A stretch of 64,000 nt of DNA from Chelativorans sp. (GCF_031180965.1 NZ_JAPSLH010000008.1:92661-156660), one strand, 5' to 3'; positions 38,113 through 46,997 are shown, counted from the first letter of the stretch. Notes: a model not told the origin generated them from the sequence alone. Made by a program: numbers and translations.

Positions 38113-38964
38113 TCAGTTGGGCCTGCGGTAGCCGGTCGGCCTTCCGTAGAGAGGCTCGATCCGACGCATGGCCTCGGCCAACGGCTCTTCCCATACGGTC
38201 ATCGTGTAGCCATTTGCATGTATGATGTGGTCGGCATCGGTCATTATGGCGACATGGCCGCGCCAGAAGACGAGATCGCCGCGCTGAAGACCAGCTTCCG
38301 GTTCCACCGGGACACCGATGGTGGCCTGCATGTCGGTATCACGCGGAACGTTCCGGCCGGCCATGAACATCGACAGTTGCACCAGGCCCGAACAATCGAT
38401 GCCAAAGCCGCTCGTGCCGCCCCAAAGATAAGGGGTGTGGAGGAAACGCTCCGCAATGGAGACAAAATCCGAGCAAGGTTTGCCGAGAGGGCGCAGATGC
38501 TTCGCGATCATCGAGCCCCCGGAGCCAAGGAGGGCGTAGACCGTGCCGTGATTTTCCACCTCCTCAACAACAGCCACGCGTGCCCCCATGCTATGGGCCA
38601 TGATCGGCGGCGTTTTCAGCTCTGATTTCGGATATGTGAAACTTCGCGCAGCAGAAACTACATGCGTTGGTGAGTGCGTATCCTCGCCCAGCGCCTCTTC
38701 CGGCACATACCCCACATAGCCGTCGCGCTCGCCCTGCACCCATGCCCAGCCCTCCCTGCGCTCGAAGACGCGCACGCTCTCCCCATAGAGGAACTGAGTG
38801 TCGATGCCTGCCATCGGACTTGGCGCCGAGTGCACATCTGCCACCGGCGCAGCAATGACAGTCGGCTCTCCGGCCACGAAGCGGGCCGCATCAACGCGGC
38901 CTTTCAGCCGCTCGTCGGCGAGGTCGGCTCGGAATGCGTTGAGACGGCTGTCGAGAGTGCTCAC
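38113..38964 (-). CDS. NlpC/P60 cysteine peptidase with SH3 region
   Basis: 283-residue hydrolase of peptidoglycan stem peptides. SH3-like region near residues 50-115 (YGESVRVFERREGWAWVQGE), then the NlpC/P60 domain with catalytic Cys in GTSGFGIDCSGLVQLSMFMA and His in LVFWRGHVAIMTD. No signal peptide is evident, so it may act on recycled muropeptides in the cytosol. GTG 38964 overlaps the MarR stop by 4 bp and has GCGGAG upstream. Downstream of an aminopeptidase and a MarR gene in one unit. Confidence 0.87.
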   Translation of the reverse strand: MSTLDSRLNAFRADLADERLKGRVDAARFVAGEPTVIAAPVADVHSAPSPMAGIDTQFLYGESVRVFERREGWAWVQGERDGYVGYVPEEALGEDTHSPTHVVSAARSFTYPKSELKTPPIMAHSMGARVAVVEEVENHGTVYALLGSGGSMIAKHLRPLGKPCSDFVSIAERFLHTPYLWGGTSGFGIDCSGLVQLSMFMAGRNVPRDTDMQATIGVPVEPEAGLQRGDLVFWRGHVAIMTDADHIIHANGYTMTVWEEPLAEAMRRIEPLYGRPTGYRRPN

Positions 38965-39344
38965 AATGAAAGCTCCGCAGCTTTTGCGACGGCGACGTCG
39001 CCGAAGCGCTCCACGAAGAGAGCGCCCTCCACCGTGCGCCGGATCAGCACATTGCGGCGGTCGCACTCGTCGCGATGGCGGGTGACGAGCTTGAGCCCGC
39101 CCATCGTGTCCAGCGCGCGGGTGATCACCGGCTTCGTCACCTTCAGCTTTTCGGCCAAGCCCCGCACTGTGTGCGGCGGCGGATCGAGGTAGATGGTGAG
39201 CAGGATAGCCAACTGCCTCTCCGTAAGGTCCGGCATGTCACTGCGCACCTCTGCAACGCATACCTGCTGCCACAGCCTCAGCGCCTGGCTCGGCCGTAAA
39301 ATGACGGGCATTGCACGAACCGAATCGTTTCGTGCCCGTGTCAT
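38961..39344 (-). CDS. MarR-family transcriptional regulator
   Basis: Up to 127 residues: winged helix with LTERQLAILLTIYLDPPPHT, RGLAEKLKVTKPVITRALDT and the wing HRDECDRRNVLI. An alternative ATG at 39311 gives 116 residues and lies 2 bases after a 23-bp near-palindrome, which would then be an autoregulatory operator. It sits between the aminopeptidase and NlpC/P60 genes on the same strand and overlaps the latter by 4 bp, so it likely controls this unit. The ligand is unknown. Confidence 0.82.
   Translation of the reverse strand: MTRARNDSVRAMPVILRPSQALRLWQQVCVAEVRSDMPDLTERQLAILLTIYLDPPPHTVRGLAEKLKVTKPVITRALDTMGGLKLVTRHRDECDRRNVLIRRTVEGALFVERFGDVAVAKAAELSL
39313..39335. promoter_or_regulatory. 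23-bp near-palindrome at the MarR start (operator candidate)
   Basis: GCACGAAC-CGAATCGT-TTCGTGC matches its own reverse complement at 20 of 23 positions. It overlaps the first codons of the MarR gene (start 39344) or lies 2 bp ahead of an alternative start (39311). Size and symmetry fit MarR-family operators. Confidence 0.4.
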
Positions 39345-39365
39345 TGCGCGGCGACTCTGGCCTTT

Positions 39366-40745
39366 TCAAGACTTTCCGGCGCCATAGCGGTCACGCAGCA
39401 GGGCTTCGATGGCGCGGATGGCCTGCGCCTCGCCGCCGACCGGGCAGGTGGGCTTCTCGTTCGGGCTCCACCCGAAGATGTCGAAATGCGCCCAAGTCGC
39501 CGCCTTCTCGACAAAACGTTCCAGAAAGAGCGCCGCGGTGATCGATCCGGCAAAGCCGTCGCTCGTTACGTTGTTGATGTCGGCCACCTTGGAGCGCAGC
39601 TTTTCCGCGTAGGGCTTCCACAGCGGCATCCGCCACAAAGGGTCGGCGGTTTTCTCCGATGCCGTCGCGACGGCGGAAGCGAAACTATCGTCGCGCGTGT
39701 AGAAGGGCGGGACATCCGGCCCGAGCGCCACGCGCGCGGCGCCGGTCAACGTGGCCATGTCGATCATAATGTCGGGCGCTTCCTCGTCGGCCAGGGCGAG
39801 CGCATCGGCGAGCACGAGCCGGCCTTCCGCATCGGTGTTGCCGATCTCCACTGTGATCCCCTTCCGGCTGCGCAGGATATCGCCGGGACGGAAGGAATTG
39901 CCCGAGATCGAATTCTCTACAGCCGGAATGAGCGCGCGCAGCCGCACCGGGAGCTTTTGCGCCATGATCATGGAGGCAAGCCCCAGCACATTCGCCGCTC
40001 CGCCCATATCCTTCTTCATGAGAAGCATTCCGCTGGACGGCTTTATGTCCAGGCCGCCGGTGTCGAAACACACGCCCTTGCCGACCAGCGTCACTTTCGG
40101 CGCGGATTGGGGCCCCCACCGCATGTCGATGAGCCGCGGCGCGATGGCGCCCGCTCGACCGACCGCGTGGATCATCGGAAAATTCTGCGATAGGAGATCC
40201 TCGCCGAGGATCACCGAGACGACCGCGCCATGCGCTTCGGCAAGCCTTCGCGCGGCCTCCTCCAGCGCGTCGGGACCCATATCATTGGCGGGCGTATTGA
40301 TGAGGTCGCGCGCCAGGAACACGCCCTCCGCCGTCCGGCGAACCTCCTCCGCATCAGCTCCATCCGGCGCGGCAAATTGGATCTCCGGCGTCGGCTTCGT
40401 GCCATAGCGGGTGAAGGCATAGCCGCCGAGAAGAAGTGCCAAGGCGGCGAGGTCGGGATTTTGCGGCAATGTAGCGAAGTGCCAGGAGCCGGCGGGCAGA
40501 GCGCGCGCGAGTTTTCCATAGGCAAGAGGCGATGCCGCGCTGGCTCCGATGCCGAAGAACGCGCCGGCGAGCGCGCCCTCGCGACCAGGAATGGTCAGAA
40601 CCGAACCCTCCGATCCGTTGAAGCCGTTCGCGCGAGCCCAGGCACAGGCAGCCCCGTCGGCGCCTGTGTCCTCAAGCGATGCTCCAGCAGTGAGATAGAC
40701 TGGAAGCGAGCCCGCAGGCTTTCTGTCGACCAGAGTGAGCGGCAT
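39366..40745 (-). CDS. leucyl aminopeptidase (M17 family)
   Basis: 459-residue manganese/zinc exopeptidase. The metal-binding motifs are present: VGKGVCFDTGGLDIKPSSG, the Lys in MKKDMGGAA, and NTDAEGRLVLADAL. Peptide-bond cleavage of N-terminal Leu and related residues in the cytosol is the family function. It leads the aminopeptidase-MarR-NlpC/P60 unit, consistent with degradation of cell-wall or other peptides. Divergent to a TPR lipoprotein gene. Confidence 0.92.
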   Translation of the reverse strand: MPLTLVDRKPAGSLPVYLTAGASLEDTGADGAACAWARANGFNGSEGSVLTIPGREGALAGAFFGIGASAASPLAYGKLARALPAGSWHFATLPQNPDLAALALLLGGYAFTRYGTKPTPEIQFAAPDGADAEEVRRTAEGVFLARDLINTPANDMGPDALEEAARRLAEAHGAVVSVILGEDLLSQNFPMIHAVGRAGAIAPRLIDMRWGPQSAPKVTLVGKGVCFDTGGLDIKPSSGMLLMKKDMGGAANVLGLASMIMAQKLPVRLRALIPAVENSISGNSFRPGDILRSRKGITVEIGNTDAEGRLVLADALALADEEAPDIMIDMATLTGAARVALGPDVPPFYTRDDSFASAVATASEKTADPLWRMPLWKPYAEKLRSKVADINNVTSDGFAGSITAALFLERFVEKAATWAHFDIFGWSPNEKPTCPVGGEAQAIRAIEALLRDRYGAGKS

Positions 40746-40838
40746 CGGCGGCTTGTCCTCGCTTCCGGCAGTTTAACGCTCCGTTAGGGTTAACAGATTA
40801 CTTCTGCACATGGAAAGTGTCGGGGTGCGGGAAGGACA

Positions 40839-41660
40839 ATGCGGGTTCCAGCGCGCGGAAGAAGGTTTGCAGTGACGGCGGTGGTGCTTTTGCTGGCCGC
40901 AGCTTTGGCCGGTTGCTCGCAAGGGGCACGGAACAAGGTCAGCAACATCACCACCGGCTCACTCGGCACAGGCGCAAGTCAGAACGTTGCTGCCATGTCT
41001 ACCGCCGAGCTGCAGGCGACGTCGCAAAGTCTGGGGAAGGTTTATGCCGGCGACCCCAAGGACAAGGGTGTCGCGCTGCGCTACGCCAATGTGCTGCAGA
41101 TGAGCGGGCGCGCGGATCAGGCACTCGCCGTGATGCGCAAGCTGGCGATCGATCATCCGAAGGACCGCGACGTGCTTGCGGCCTATGGCAAGTCGCTCGC
41201 GGCTGCAGGCGAACTGGAACTGGCGCTCGATGCCATCCGTCGGGCCCAGACCCCCGAATACCCTGATTGGCGCCTGCTTTCGGCCGAAGGCGCGGTACTC
41301 GACCAAATGGGCCAGCCCGATGCTGCGCGTGCGCTTTACCGGCGCGCCCTGGATCTCCAGCCAGACGAACCGTCGGTGCTTTCCAACCTCGGCATGTCCC
41401 ATTTACTGCAGGGCGATCTCAAGGCCGCGGAAAGTTTTCTGGCCAAGGCCGTCGCGGCACCGGGAGCAGACAGCCGTGTGCGCCAAAACCTGGCCCTCGT
41501 GGTGGGGCTGCAGGGCCGGTTCAAGGAGGCCGAGAGTATCGCTCGCCAGGAGCTTTCGCCCGAGCAGGCGCAGGCCGATATGGCCTATCTGCGCACCATG
41601 CTCGCCCAGAGCGACAGCTGGTCCGAGATCGCCAGCGAGGATGCCGCTCGGAGGAATTAA
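40839..41660 (+). CDS. TPR-repeat lipoprotein (TadD-like)
   Basis: 273 residues with a lipoprotein signal ending in the lipobox LAGC (about residue 25) and at least four tetratricopeptide repeats (e.g. DVLAAYGKSLAAAGELELAL, DEPSVLSNLGMSHLLQGDLK). The layout matches TadD of Flp-pilus assembly, but no other tad gene is near, so a general outer-membrane assembly or scaffold role is equally possible. GGAAGGACA precedes ATG 40839. Confidence 0.8.
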   Translation: MRVPARGRRFAVTAVVLLLAAALAGCSQGARNKVSNITTGSLGTGASQNVAAMSTAELQATSQSLGKVYAGDPKDKGVALRYANVLQMSGRADQALAVMRKLAIDHPKDRDVLAAYGKSLAAAGELELALDAIRRAQTPEYPDWRLLSAEGAVLDQMGQPDAARALYRRALDLQPDEPSVLSNLGMSHLLQGDLKAAESFLAKAVAAPGADSRVRQNLALVVGLQGRFKEAESIARQELSPEQAQADMAYLRTMLAQSDSWSEIASEDAARRN

Positions 41661-41750
41661 GTTCCGGCTCCCCAGGTGTGGACAAGCACGAAAGGGACTG
41701 GATCGGCCCCATTCGCCTGCTAACAAGCCGCCGTAGCGAAAGGACATCCC

Positions 41751-42263
41751 ATGTCTCGAAATTTCCGGGCGGCTTGCCTACTGCTTGTCGCATATATTTG
41801 TGCCGCCTGCGCAAGCGGCCCGATGCAGAACAACCCGGTCGAGCCGGTCGCAAATCCCGCTGCTGCGCGCGAGCGGGCGCTCTCCCTCGCCAATCAGGCT
41901 CGCCGGCAAAGCGGTGTGCCGGCGCTGCGCATGAGTGCTGCGCTCAACGCCGCCGCCCAGGCCCATGCGGAGGACATGGCGCGGCGTGGCTTCTACAACC
42001 ACCGCTCGCCCGAACGGCAGGATGTGGCCGATCGTTACCGCGCCGCCGGGGGCGGACTTTGGGCGGCCATCGGCGAGAACATCGCCAGCTGCATTTCCTG
42101 CACGGCCGGGATGGGGCAGGTCGACGCGTTCCAGGCTCAGTGGATCCGTAGCTCCGGGCACCGGCGCAACATCCTCGACCCGCGCTTCTCCGAATTCGGC
42201 TTCGGCATGGCTGCGGGTGGGGGCAGGGTCTACGCGGTGCAGACGTTTATAAGCAGGCGCTAG
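41751..42263 (+). CDS. CAP/SCP-domain lipoprotein
   Basis: 170 residues. Lipoprotein signal with a Cys-containing lipobox (VAYICAAC), then a CAP (SCP/PR1) domain with AAQAHAEDMARRGFYNHRSP, GENIASCISCTAG and SSGHRRNILDPRFSEFGFGM. Bacterial CAP proteins are extracytoplasmic; their activity is mostly unknown. Follows the TPR lipoprotein after 90 bp on the same strand. Confidence 0.85.
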   Translation: MSRNFRAACLLLVAYICAACASGPMQNNPVEPVANPAAARERALSLANQARRQSGVPALRMSAALNAAAQAHAEDMARRGFYNHRSPERQDVADRYRAAGGGLWAAIGENIASCISCTAGMGQVDAFQAQWIRSSGHRRNILDPRFSEFGFGMAAGGGRVYAVQTFISRR

Positions 42264-42365
42264 CGCGCGAGGACAACGGGCGACGCTCCGGACACGCATC
42301 ATTCGATGTGCGGCAAAGTATGTGAGCGAACTTCGGCGGGGCTAGCAGGCTCATTCACGACGCAT

Positions 42366-42391
42366 GTCGCGCATCCCGAAGGATGCGCGAC
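42366..42391. repeat. REP-like palindrome
   Basis: Perfect 11-bp stem GTCGCGCATCC (42366-42376) and GGATGCGCGAC (42381-42391) around a CGAA loop, in the convergent gap between the CAP gene and the DUF892 gene. No T tract. It resembles the GTCGCGCATCCCG ends of dispersed rhizobial palindromes (from memory). Confidence 0.5.
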
Positions 42392-42454
42392 TGCATCGCA
42401 GCCGTCCCTGGCCGCCGCGGTGCGGGGATCGGACATCTCCGCACCGGGACCAAT

Positions 42455-42964
42455 CTAACGTTTCGCCGCGTCGGATTCCGTGGCCTCGCGCATGAGATAG
42501 GCTTGCGTGATCTGCGGGATATTCTCCGTTATCCAGGAGGCCATCGTCTCCTCCTCACGCAGTATCTCCTCGCAAACGCGCGCCGTCTCCGCGTCGCCGG
42601 CCGCTTGCGCCCCGGCGACCAGGATCCGATAGGAGCCGATCTCGAAGTGCTCGAAGGAATAGTTTGCGAGCACGCCCTTCATGACTTCGTCGCTGGCGAA
42701 CATGCCGCCCACGGCCTGCATCATTGCTGTGAACTGGCCAGCCATATCCTTCATGCCGGACCAGGTGGTCCCGCGCCTTTCCATGCAAGCCTCGAGCCGC
42801 TGTCTCTGCGAACGGGTCTCGGCGATGTGCTGCTCCATGCGCGCCTTGAGCTCGGGATAGTTCTCGATCCGGCGCGACTGCGCATCGAGCATCTGCTCGG
42901 CTTGTTGCTCCATGGCGTGCGCATCGCGCAGCCACTGGTTCAATCTTTCATTCATGTCAGCCAT
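42455..42964 (-). CDS. ferritin-like DUF892 / YciF-type stress protein
   Basis: 169-residue helical protein of the YciE/YciF ferritin-like family: LRDAHAMEQQAEQMLDAQSR opens helix A, with Glu/His pairs (e.g. EHFEIGSYRIL, EEILREEETMASWI) forming a possible di-iron site. Frequent in rhizobial osmotic/oxidative-stress regulons. Downstream of the DUF4142 gene by 18 bp and probably in its operon, behind the EcfG-type promoter at 43606-43630. Confidence 0.85.
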   Translation of the reverse strand: MADMNERLNQWLRDAHAMEQQAEQMLDAQSRRIENYPELKARMEQHIAETRSQRQRLEACMERRGTTWSGMKDMAGQFTAMMQAVGGMFASDEVMKGVLANYSFEHFEIGSYRILVAGAQAAGDAETARVCEEILREEETMASWITENIPQITQAYLMREATESDAAKR

Positions 42965-42982
42965 TCGGTCTGTCTCCTGTGG

Positions 42983-43561
42983 CTACTGCGAAAGCTGCTG
43001 CGCATGCGTCAGGTGCTCCTGCAGCTTGGGCAGCGTGGTCTCGGCAAAGTCCCCAAGGGCGCCTTCCTGCTGTGAATAGCTCTGGAAAAGCGCCACCGCC
43101 TGCTGGTGCGCGCCAACCTGCATCTGGATGTAGGCGGCGTCGAATTGTTCGGCGGGAAGGCCTTGGAGCTGCGTGACCATTTGCTGATGCTGCCCGGTAA
43201 GCGCCTGCGGCACGTTGGTGACGCCGTCCGCCTGGGCCGCCTGCGTCAAGGCCTGTGAGGTTGCGGTGTGGTCATCGATCATGTGCTGGGCGAACTGGCG
43301 CACCTCCTCGCTCTGGGATTTTTCCAGGGCGATCCGGCTGGACTCGATCTCCAGCAGGTCGGTCATGGCCGCCATGGTGGCGAATTCCTGCGGCGTGGAA
43401 GCAGTCGCTGCCTCGAAACCAGCCGGCAGATCGTTCTGGTCAGAGGTCTGGGGCTCTGTCGGCGTAGCGGTGTTCGCGTTCGTATTGGTGTCCTGCGCGT
43501 AGGCAGGCCCCGCCAGCAAAACGGCCAGTGAGGCAGCTGCGAGAAGCGATTTGCGGTGCAT
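42983..43561 (-). CDS. secreted DUF4142 protein
   Basis: 192 residues with a signal peptide (SLLAAASLAVLLAGPAYA) and a DUF4142 ferritin-like helical domain (STPQEFATMAAMTDLLEIES, VRQFAQHMIDDHTATSQAL, EHLTHAQQLS). Function unknown; genes of this type belong to alphaproteobacterial stress regulons. GGAGGA precedes the ATG at 43561. Opens the DUF4142-DUF892 operon. Confidence 0.87.
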   Translation of the reverse strand: MHRKSLLAAASLAVLLAGPAYAQDTNTNANTATPTEPQTSDQNDLPAGFEAATASTPQEFATMAAMTDLLEIESSRIALEKSQSEEVRQFAQHMIDDHTATSQALTQAAQADGVTNVPQALTGQHQQMVTQLQGLPAEQFDAAYIQMQVGAHQQAVALFQSYSQQEGALGDFAETTLPKLQEHLTHAQQLSQ

Positions 43562-43605
43562 CGGAAGTCCTCCGTGGAAAAGCGCGGCGTTGCGCCCGGC
43601 CACCG

Positions 43606-43630
43606 AACCGCGAATGCCGCTCCATGTTCC
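43606..43630 (-). promoter_or_regulatory. EcfG/RpoE2-type stress promoter for DUF4142-DUF892
   Basis: On the reverse strand GGAAC (43630-43626) and GGTT (43609-43606) are separated by 16 bases, matching GGAAC-N18-TT. The ATG is 44 bases further on. Confidence 0.65.
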
Positions 43631-43660
43631 CTCGGGCACGCAAGGCAGGCATGAACGCGG

Positions 43661-44910
43661 CTATGAGCGGCCCGCGAGCTCCATGACGAATCCGCTGCGC
43701 GGCAAGGCCGGCAGCCGGTCCATGGGTACGGTAAGGTCCTGCTCCGGCACCGTGTAGTCCATGGCAAGCAACTGCCTCGTTGCCTCGCCCATGAGCGCGA
43801 TGGTGAGCCATTCGCCAGGGCAACGATGGTCCGTCTCGAACGGCCCCCCACCTTGCGGGATGAGGCTGTATGGGTCTCCCGCCCATCGCAGGAAGCGGCT
43901 TGGATCGAACCGGTCCGGATCAGGCCAGGAATCTTGGTGGCGATTGGTCCCGTAGATGTCGAGCAGCACCCAGTCGCCAACCGAGAATTGGTGTCCCAAC
44001 CAGGAAAACTCCTCAAGCACCCGGCCGCCGATCATCGGGAAGAAGGGATAGAAGCGCCGCACTTCCTGGATGAAGGCCTCTATCTCGGCGTCCGCCGCAC
44101 CGGCGGAGAGGTGGCGTACCGCTTCGCGATGAACATGCAGCGCATGGCCGGCAAAAGCGATAAAGCGACCGACCGCTACGGTGGGGCGCAGAAGGTTGAT
44201 GAGCTCCACGGCGGCCAGGTCCGGCGGGAGGAGGTTTCCGGAGATCTCGGAGTAGAGGGCGATGCGCCCGGCCGGGCTCTCCCGGCTGACCTCAAGCCTG
44301 CCCTCCCGTATCGCCCGGACCACCTCTGCCGCCCATTTTTCGCATCGCCGTCGCAGCATGCGGGCCCGGACATGGCCGGGGCCGAATCCGCCGGCGCCCT
44401 CGATCATTGCCGCCAATTCCTTGGCCCGGCGCTCGGGCTCCACGTGCTCGAGCGGAAGCCCACACCAAAGAAGCGCCGTGCGCGCAAGCGCTTCGCGGGA
44501 GAGGTCGTGCAGCGAGACGTGCTTTGGCGCACGGCTCGCAGCCGCCTGCCACTGGGCGCGGAAAATGGCGGCCGCGCTGGCGATACTTCGGGATGCATCA
44601 TATCCATGAACAGCCGCTTGCGATGCCGGTGCGCTTCTCCGTCGAGTGTCTGCACGCTTCCCCAGTCCTGCAGCAGCGCCAGCGCCGTGCGCGGGATCGC
44701 GTTACGCCGGGTGAAGCGGCCGGGCTGATAAAACTGCTCGGCGGCCGCTCGTCCGCGTATGCAAACGACCTCCTTCAGCATGATGCGGGTGCAGAAGGCA
44801 TCGCTCCCAAGCGCCTCGCAACGGCTCGAGACGAATGTGTAGCCTTCGCGCCAAAGAGCGAAGCTGCTGTCGAACGCGGAGAGAGCCGGAATGGAGGAAG
44901 GATGCCGCAT
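43661..44910 (-). pseudogene. CYP152-type cytochrome P450 (fatty-acid peroxygenase) with a frameshift
   Basis: H2O2-driven fatty-acid hydroxylase family. The N-terminal part (start ATG at 44910: LWREGYTFVSSRC, GSVQTLDGEAHRHRKRLFMD) is in one frame. From about 44588 onward the homologous sequence (ASAAAIFRAQWQAAASRA ... HRCPGEWLTIALM, the haem-thiolate Cys motif) continues in another frame to 43661. The text CCCGAAGTATCGCC would restore PES-IAS if one A were added after GAA, so a single-base deletion (or sequencing error) at 44585-44590 splits the gene. Everything else, about 416 codons, is intact. It lies 38 bp downstream of ndh. Confidence 0.8.
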
Positions 44911-44948
44911 GACGTTGACCTTATCCCGGCTTCGATTGCCGGCCGAAC

Positions 44949-46316
44949 CTATGGTTGATCGGCCCGCTCGATGGTCGGCGCCGCCTCGCGAGCGGCCGCC
45001 GCCTCCGGCGGCCGGCTCTCGATAGAGTCGTCGGTGACAAGCCGGGCACCGCGTTCAAAGGTGATGTAGCGCCAGAGCCACTGGAGCGAGACCATTAGCC
45101 GGTGCTGAAAGCCCACAAGCAGATAGACGTGGATGACCGCCCAGAAGAGCCATGCGATCCAGCCCGTGAGCTTGGTGCGGCCCTGCTCGAAGACGGCGGC
45201 ATGCCGGCCGACAATGGCCGTGTTCCCGCGGCCGCGATAGATGAATGGCTCAAGCGGCGCACCGTCGCGGAAGTGGCGGGCGAGACTGCGCCCGAGATGC
45301 CGCCCCTGCTGTTTGGCGACTTGGGCAAGGCCGGGCAGCGGCTTTCCGTCCACCCCCACGAAATGGGCCGCATCGCCCATCACGAAGACCTTGTCCAAGC
45401 CTTTCGCCCGCATCGCCTCGTCGACGAGGACGCGTCCGGTGCGGTCGGTTTCCGCGCCAAGCTGAGCGGCAAGAGGCGATGCGGCCACCCCCGCCGCCCA
45501 GAGCACCAGGCCAACTGGGACGGTGCGGCCGTCGAAGGTGATCGAGCGCTTTTCGATCTTTTCGACGCGCGTACCGACGAAGACCTCCACGCCGAGCTTT
45601 TCCAGGCGTCTTTTGGCATAGTCGGAGATTTTCTCTGAGAACGCCGCCAGGATGCGCGGTCCCGCCTCGATGAGCATGATTCTCGCCGCCTCGGGCCTGG
45701 CGCTGCGAAAATCGCGCGCCAGGGTATAGCGGCTGAGCTCGGCGAGCGAACCGGCCAGTTCGACCCCTGTCGGACCGCCGCCGACGATCGCAATCGTCAT
45801 ATGCCGCGCCTGCTCCTCGGGATCAATGGTGCGTTCGGCGCGCTCGAAGGCAAGCAGCGATTGCGCTCGTATCTTGCGCGCGTCCGCCAGCGTCTTCAGG
45901 CCAGGTGCGATGCGGCCCCATTCCGGGTGGCCGAAGTAGCTGTGCGTGGCGCCGGTGGCGAGGATCAGGTAGTCGAACGAGACCGAGGAGCCGTCGGCCA
46001 AGTGAAGCACGCGGCCGGCCATGTCGATGCTCGTCACTTCGCCCAGAAGCACCTGGACGCTCTCGTAGCGGCGCAGGATCTTGCGGATCGGCTCGGCGAC
46101 GTCGGTGGCCGAGAGGGCGGCCGTCGCCACTTGGTAAAGGAGCGGCTGGAAGAGGTGGTGGTTTTGGCGGTCGAGCAGCACCACCGCCAAGCCCGCCTTG
46201 CCGAGCTCCTTGGCCGCCTCAAGGCCGGCAAAGCCGGCCCCAACGATGACAATTCGGGAGGCGCGCGAGGCGACCGGCTCTGCCGGAGGCATGTCTTTCA
46301 AGGCGCTCACAAGCAC
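44949..46316 (-). CDS. ndh: type II NADH:quinone oxidoreductase-like FAD protein
   Basis: 455-residue membrane-associated flavoprotein that could oxidise NADH without proton pumping. Two dinucleotide-binding motifs are visible: VIVGAGFAGLEAAKELGKAG and IVGGGPTGVELAGSLAELSR, plus the Asp-containing VFVMGDAAHF. A C-terminal amphipathic/hydrophobic region (WIAWLFWAVIHVYLLVGFQH) anchors it to the membrane. An EcfG-type promoter lies 67 bases upstream of the start. ATG 46292 is an alternative. Followed by the frameshifted P450. Confidence 0.9.
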   Translation of the reverse strand: MLVSALKDMPPAEPVASRASRIVIVGAGFAGLEAAKELGKAGLAVVLLDRQNHHLFQPLLYQVATAALSATDVAEPIRKILRRYESVQVLLGEVTSIDMAGRVLHLADGSSVSFDYLILATGATHSYFGHPEWGRIAPGLKTLADARKIRAQSLLAFERAERTIDPEEQARHMTIAIVGGGPTGVELAGSLAELSRYTLARDFRSARPEAARIMLIEAGPRILAAFSEKISDYAKRRLEKLGVEVFVGTRVEKIEKRSITFDGRTVPVGLVLWAAGVAASPLAAQLGAETDRTGRVLVDEAMRAKGLDKVFVMGDAAHFVGVDGKPLPGLAQVAKQQGRHLGRSLARHFRDGAPLEPFIYRGRGNTAIVGRHAAVFEQGRTKLTGWIAWLFWAVIHVYLLVGFQHRLMVSLQWLWRYITFERGARLVTDDSIESRPPEAAAAREAAPTIERADQP

Positions 46317-46382
46317 GCTCCAAGTTCTGTTGCGCTACAGCGGTCCGCGGGTCCCTGTCGGTCTGTGGAGGTCCCGGCGGCA

Positions 46383-46408
46383 AACGGCCGCCCCGCCCCG
46401 CTTGTTCC
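46383..46408 (-). promoter_or_regulatory. EcfG/RpoE2-type stress promoter for ndh
   Basis: On the reverse strand GGAAC (46408-46404), 17 bases, then CGTT (46386-46383). It is back to back with the forward promoter at 46425-46449. Confidence 0.65.
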
Positions 46409-46424
46409 GTCGCATCTTGGGATT

Positions 46425-46449
46425 GGAACAGCCTGCGGTCTCGAGAGTT
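46425..46449 (+). promoter_or_regulatory. EcfG/RpoE2-type stress promoter for the 46484 gene
   Basis: GGAAC (46425-46429), then GTT at 46447-46449 after 17 bases, giving GGAAC-N18-TT. The ATG lies 35 bases downstream. Confidence 0.6.
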
Positions 46450-46483
46450 CGCGCAGAGGTTCTCACCTGAGGCGGAACGGCAA

Positions 46484-46939
46484 ATGAGCACGGCACGATA
46501 TGCGCTTTACAGCGGAACAATGGCGGGTCTGGCCTCTCTCCTGGCCGTTATGGCCTCCGCAAAGAGCGAGGGCCGGGGAGTGCTGCAGCCGGTGAACGCC
46601 ACCAGCCACTGGCTACATGGCGACAAGGCGGGCGCGGTCGCCAATCCCGATATCCGTCACACCGGCGTCGGCTTCGTCACCCATGCGCTCTCGGCCATGT
46701 TCTGGGCGGTGCCCTTCGCCATCTGGCTGTCGCGGCGCTCGCCCCGCAGTCTGCCGCGGCTTATCGGCGAGGCATCGGCGCTTTCGGCCTTTGCTGCCCT
46801 ATTCGACTATGGCGTGGTTCCGCGCCGGCTCACGCCGGGATGGGAGCTTGCGGTTTCCAAGCGCGCCGTTGCCGGGGCTTTCGTAGCGATGGCTCTCGGG
46901 CTTGCCGCCGGCGCCTGGGCCGCTCAGCGTAGAAGCTGA
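46484..46939 (+). CDS. small membrane protein, conserved hypothetical
   Basis: 151 residues with about three hydrophobic segments (YSGTMAGLASLLAVMASA; FVTHALSAMFWAVPFAIWL; AVAGAFVAMALGLAAGAWAA) and a Trp/Pro-rich loop. No known domain is recognised. Preceded by an EcfG-type promoter; the start ATG 46484 is supported by GGCGGAACGGCAA. Likely an inner-membrane protein of the general stress response. Confidence 0.75.
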   Translation: MSTARYALYSGTMAGLASLLAVMASAKSEGRGVLQPVNATSHWLHGDKAGAVANPDIRHTGVGFVTHALSAMFWAVPFAIWLSRRSPRSLPRLIGEASALSAFAALFDYGVVPRRLTPGWELAVSKRAVAGAFVAMALGLAAGAWAAQRRS

Positions 46940-46971
46940 CGCAGCCCAGAACCATAGCTCGATGGGCGTAG

Positions 46972-46997
46972 GGAACCATTCGCAAGCGCGGTGAATT
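46972..46997 (+). promoter_or_regulatory. weak EcfG/RpoE2-type promoter for the 47031 gene
   Basis: GGAAC (46972-46976), 19 bases, TT (46996-46997). The -10 lacks the usual G before TT, so this hit is weaker. The ATG is 34 bases downstream. Confidence 0.35.
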
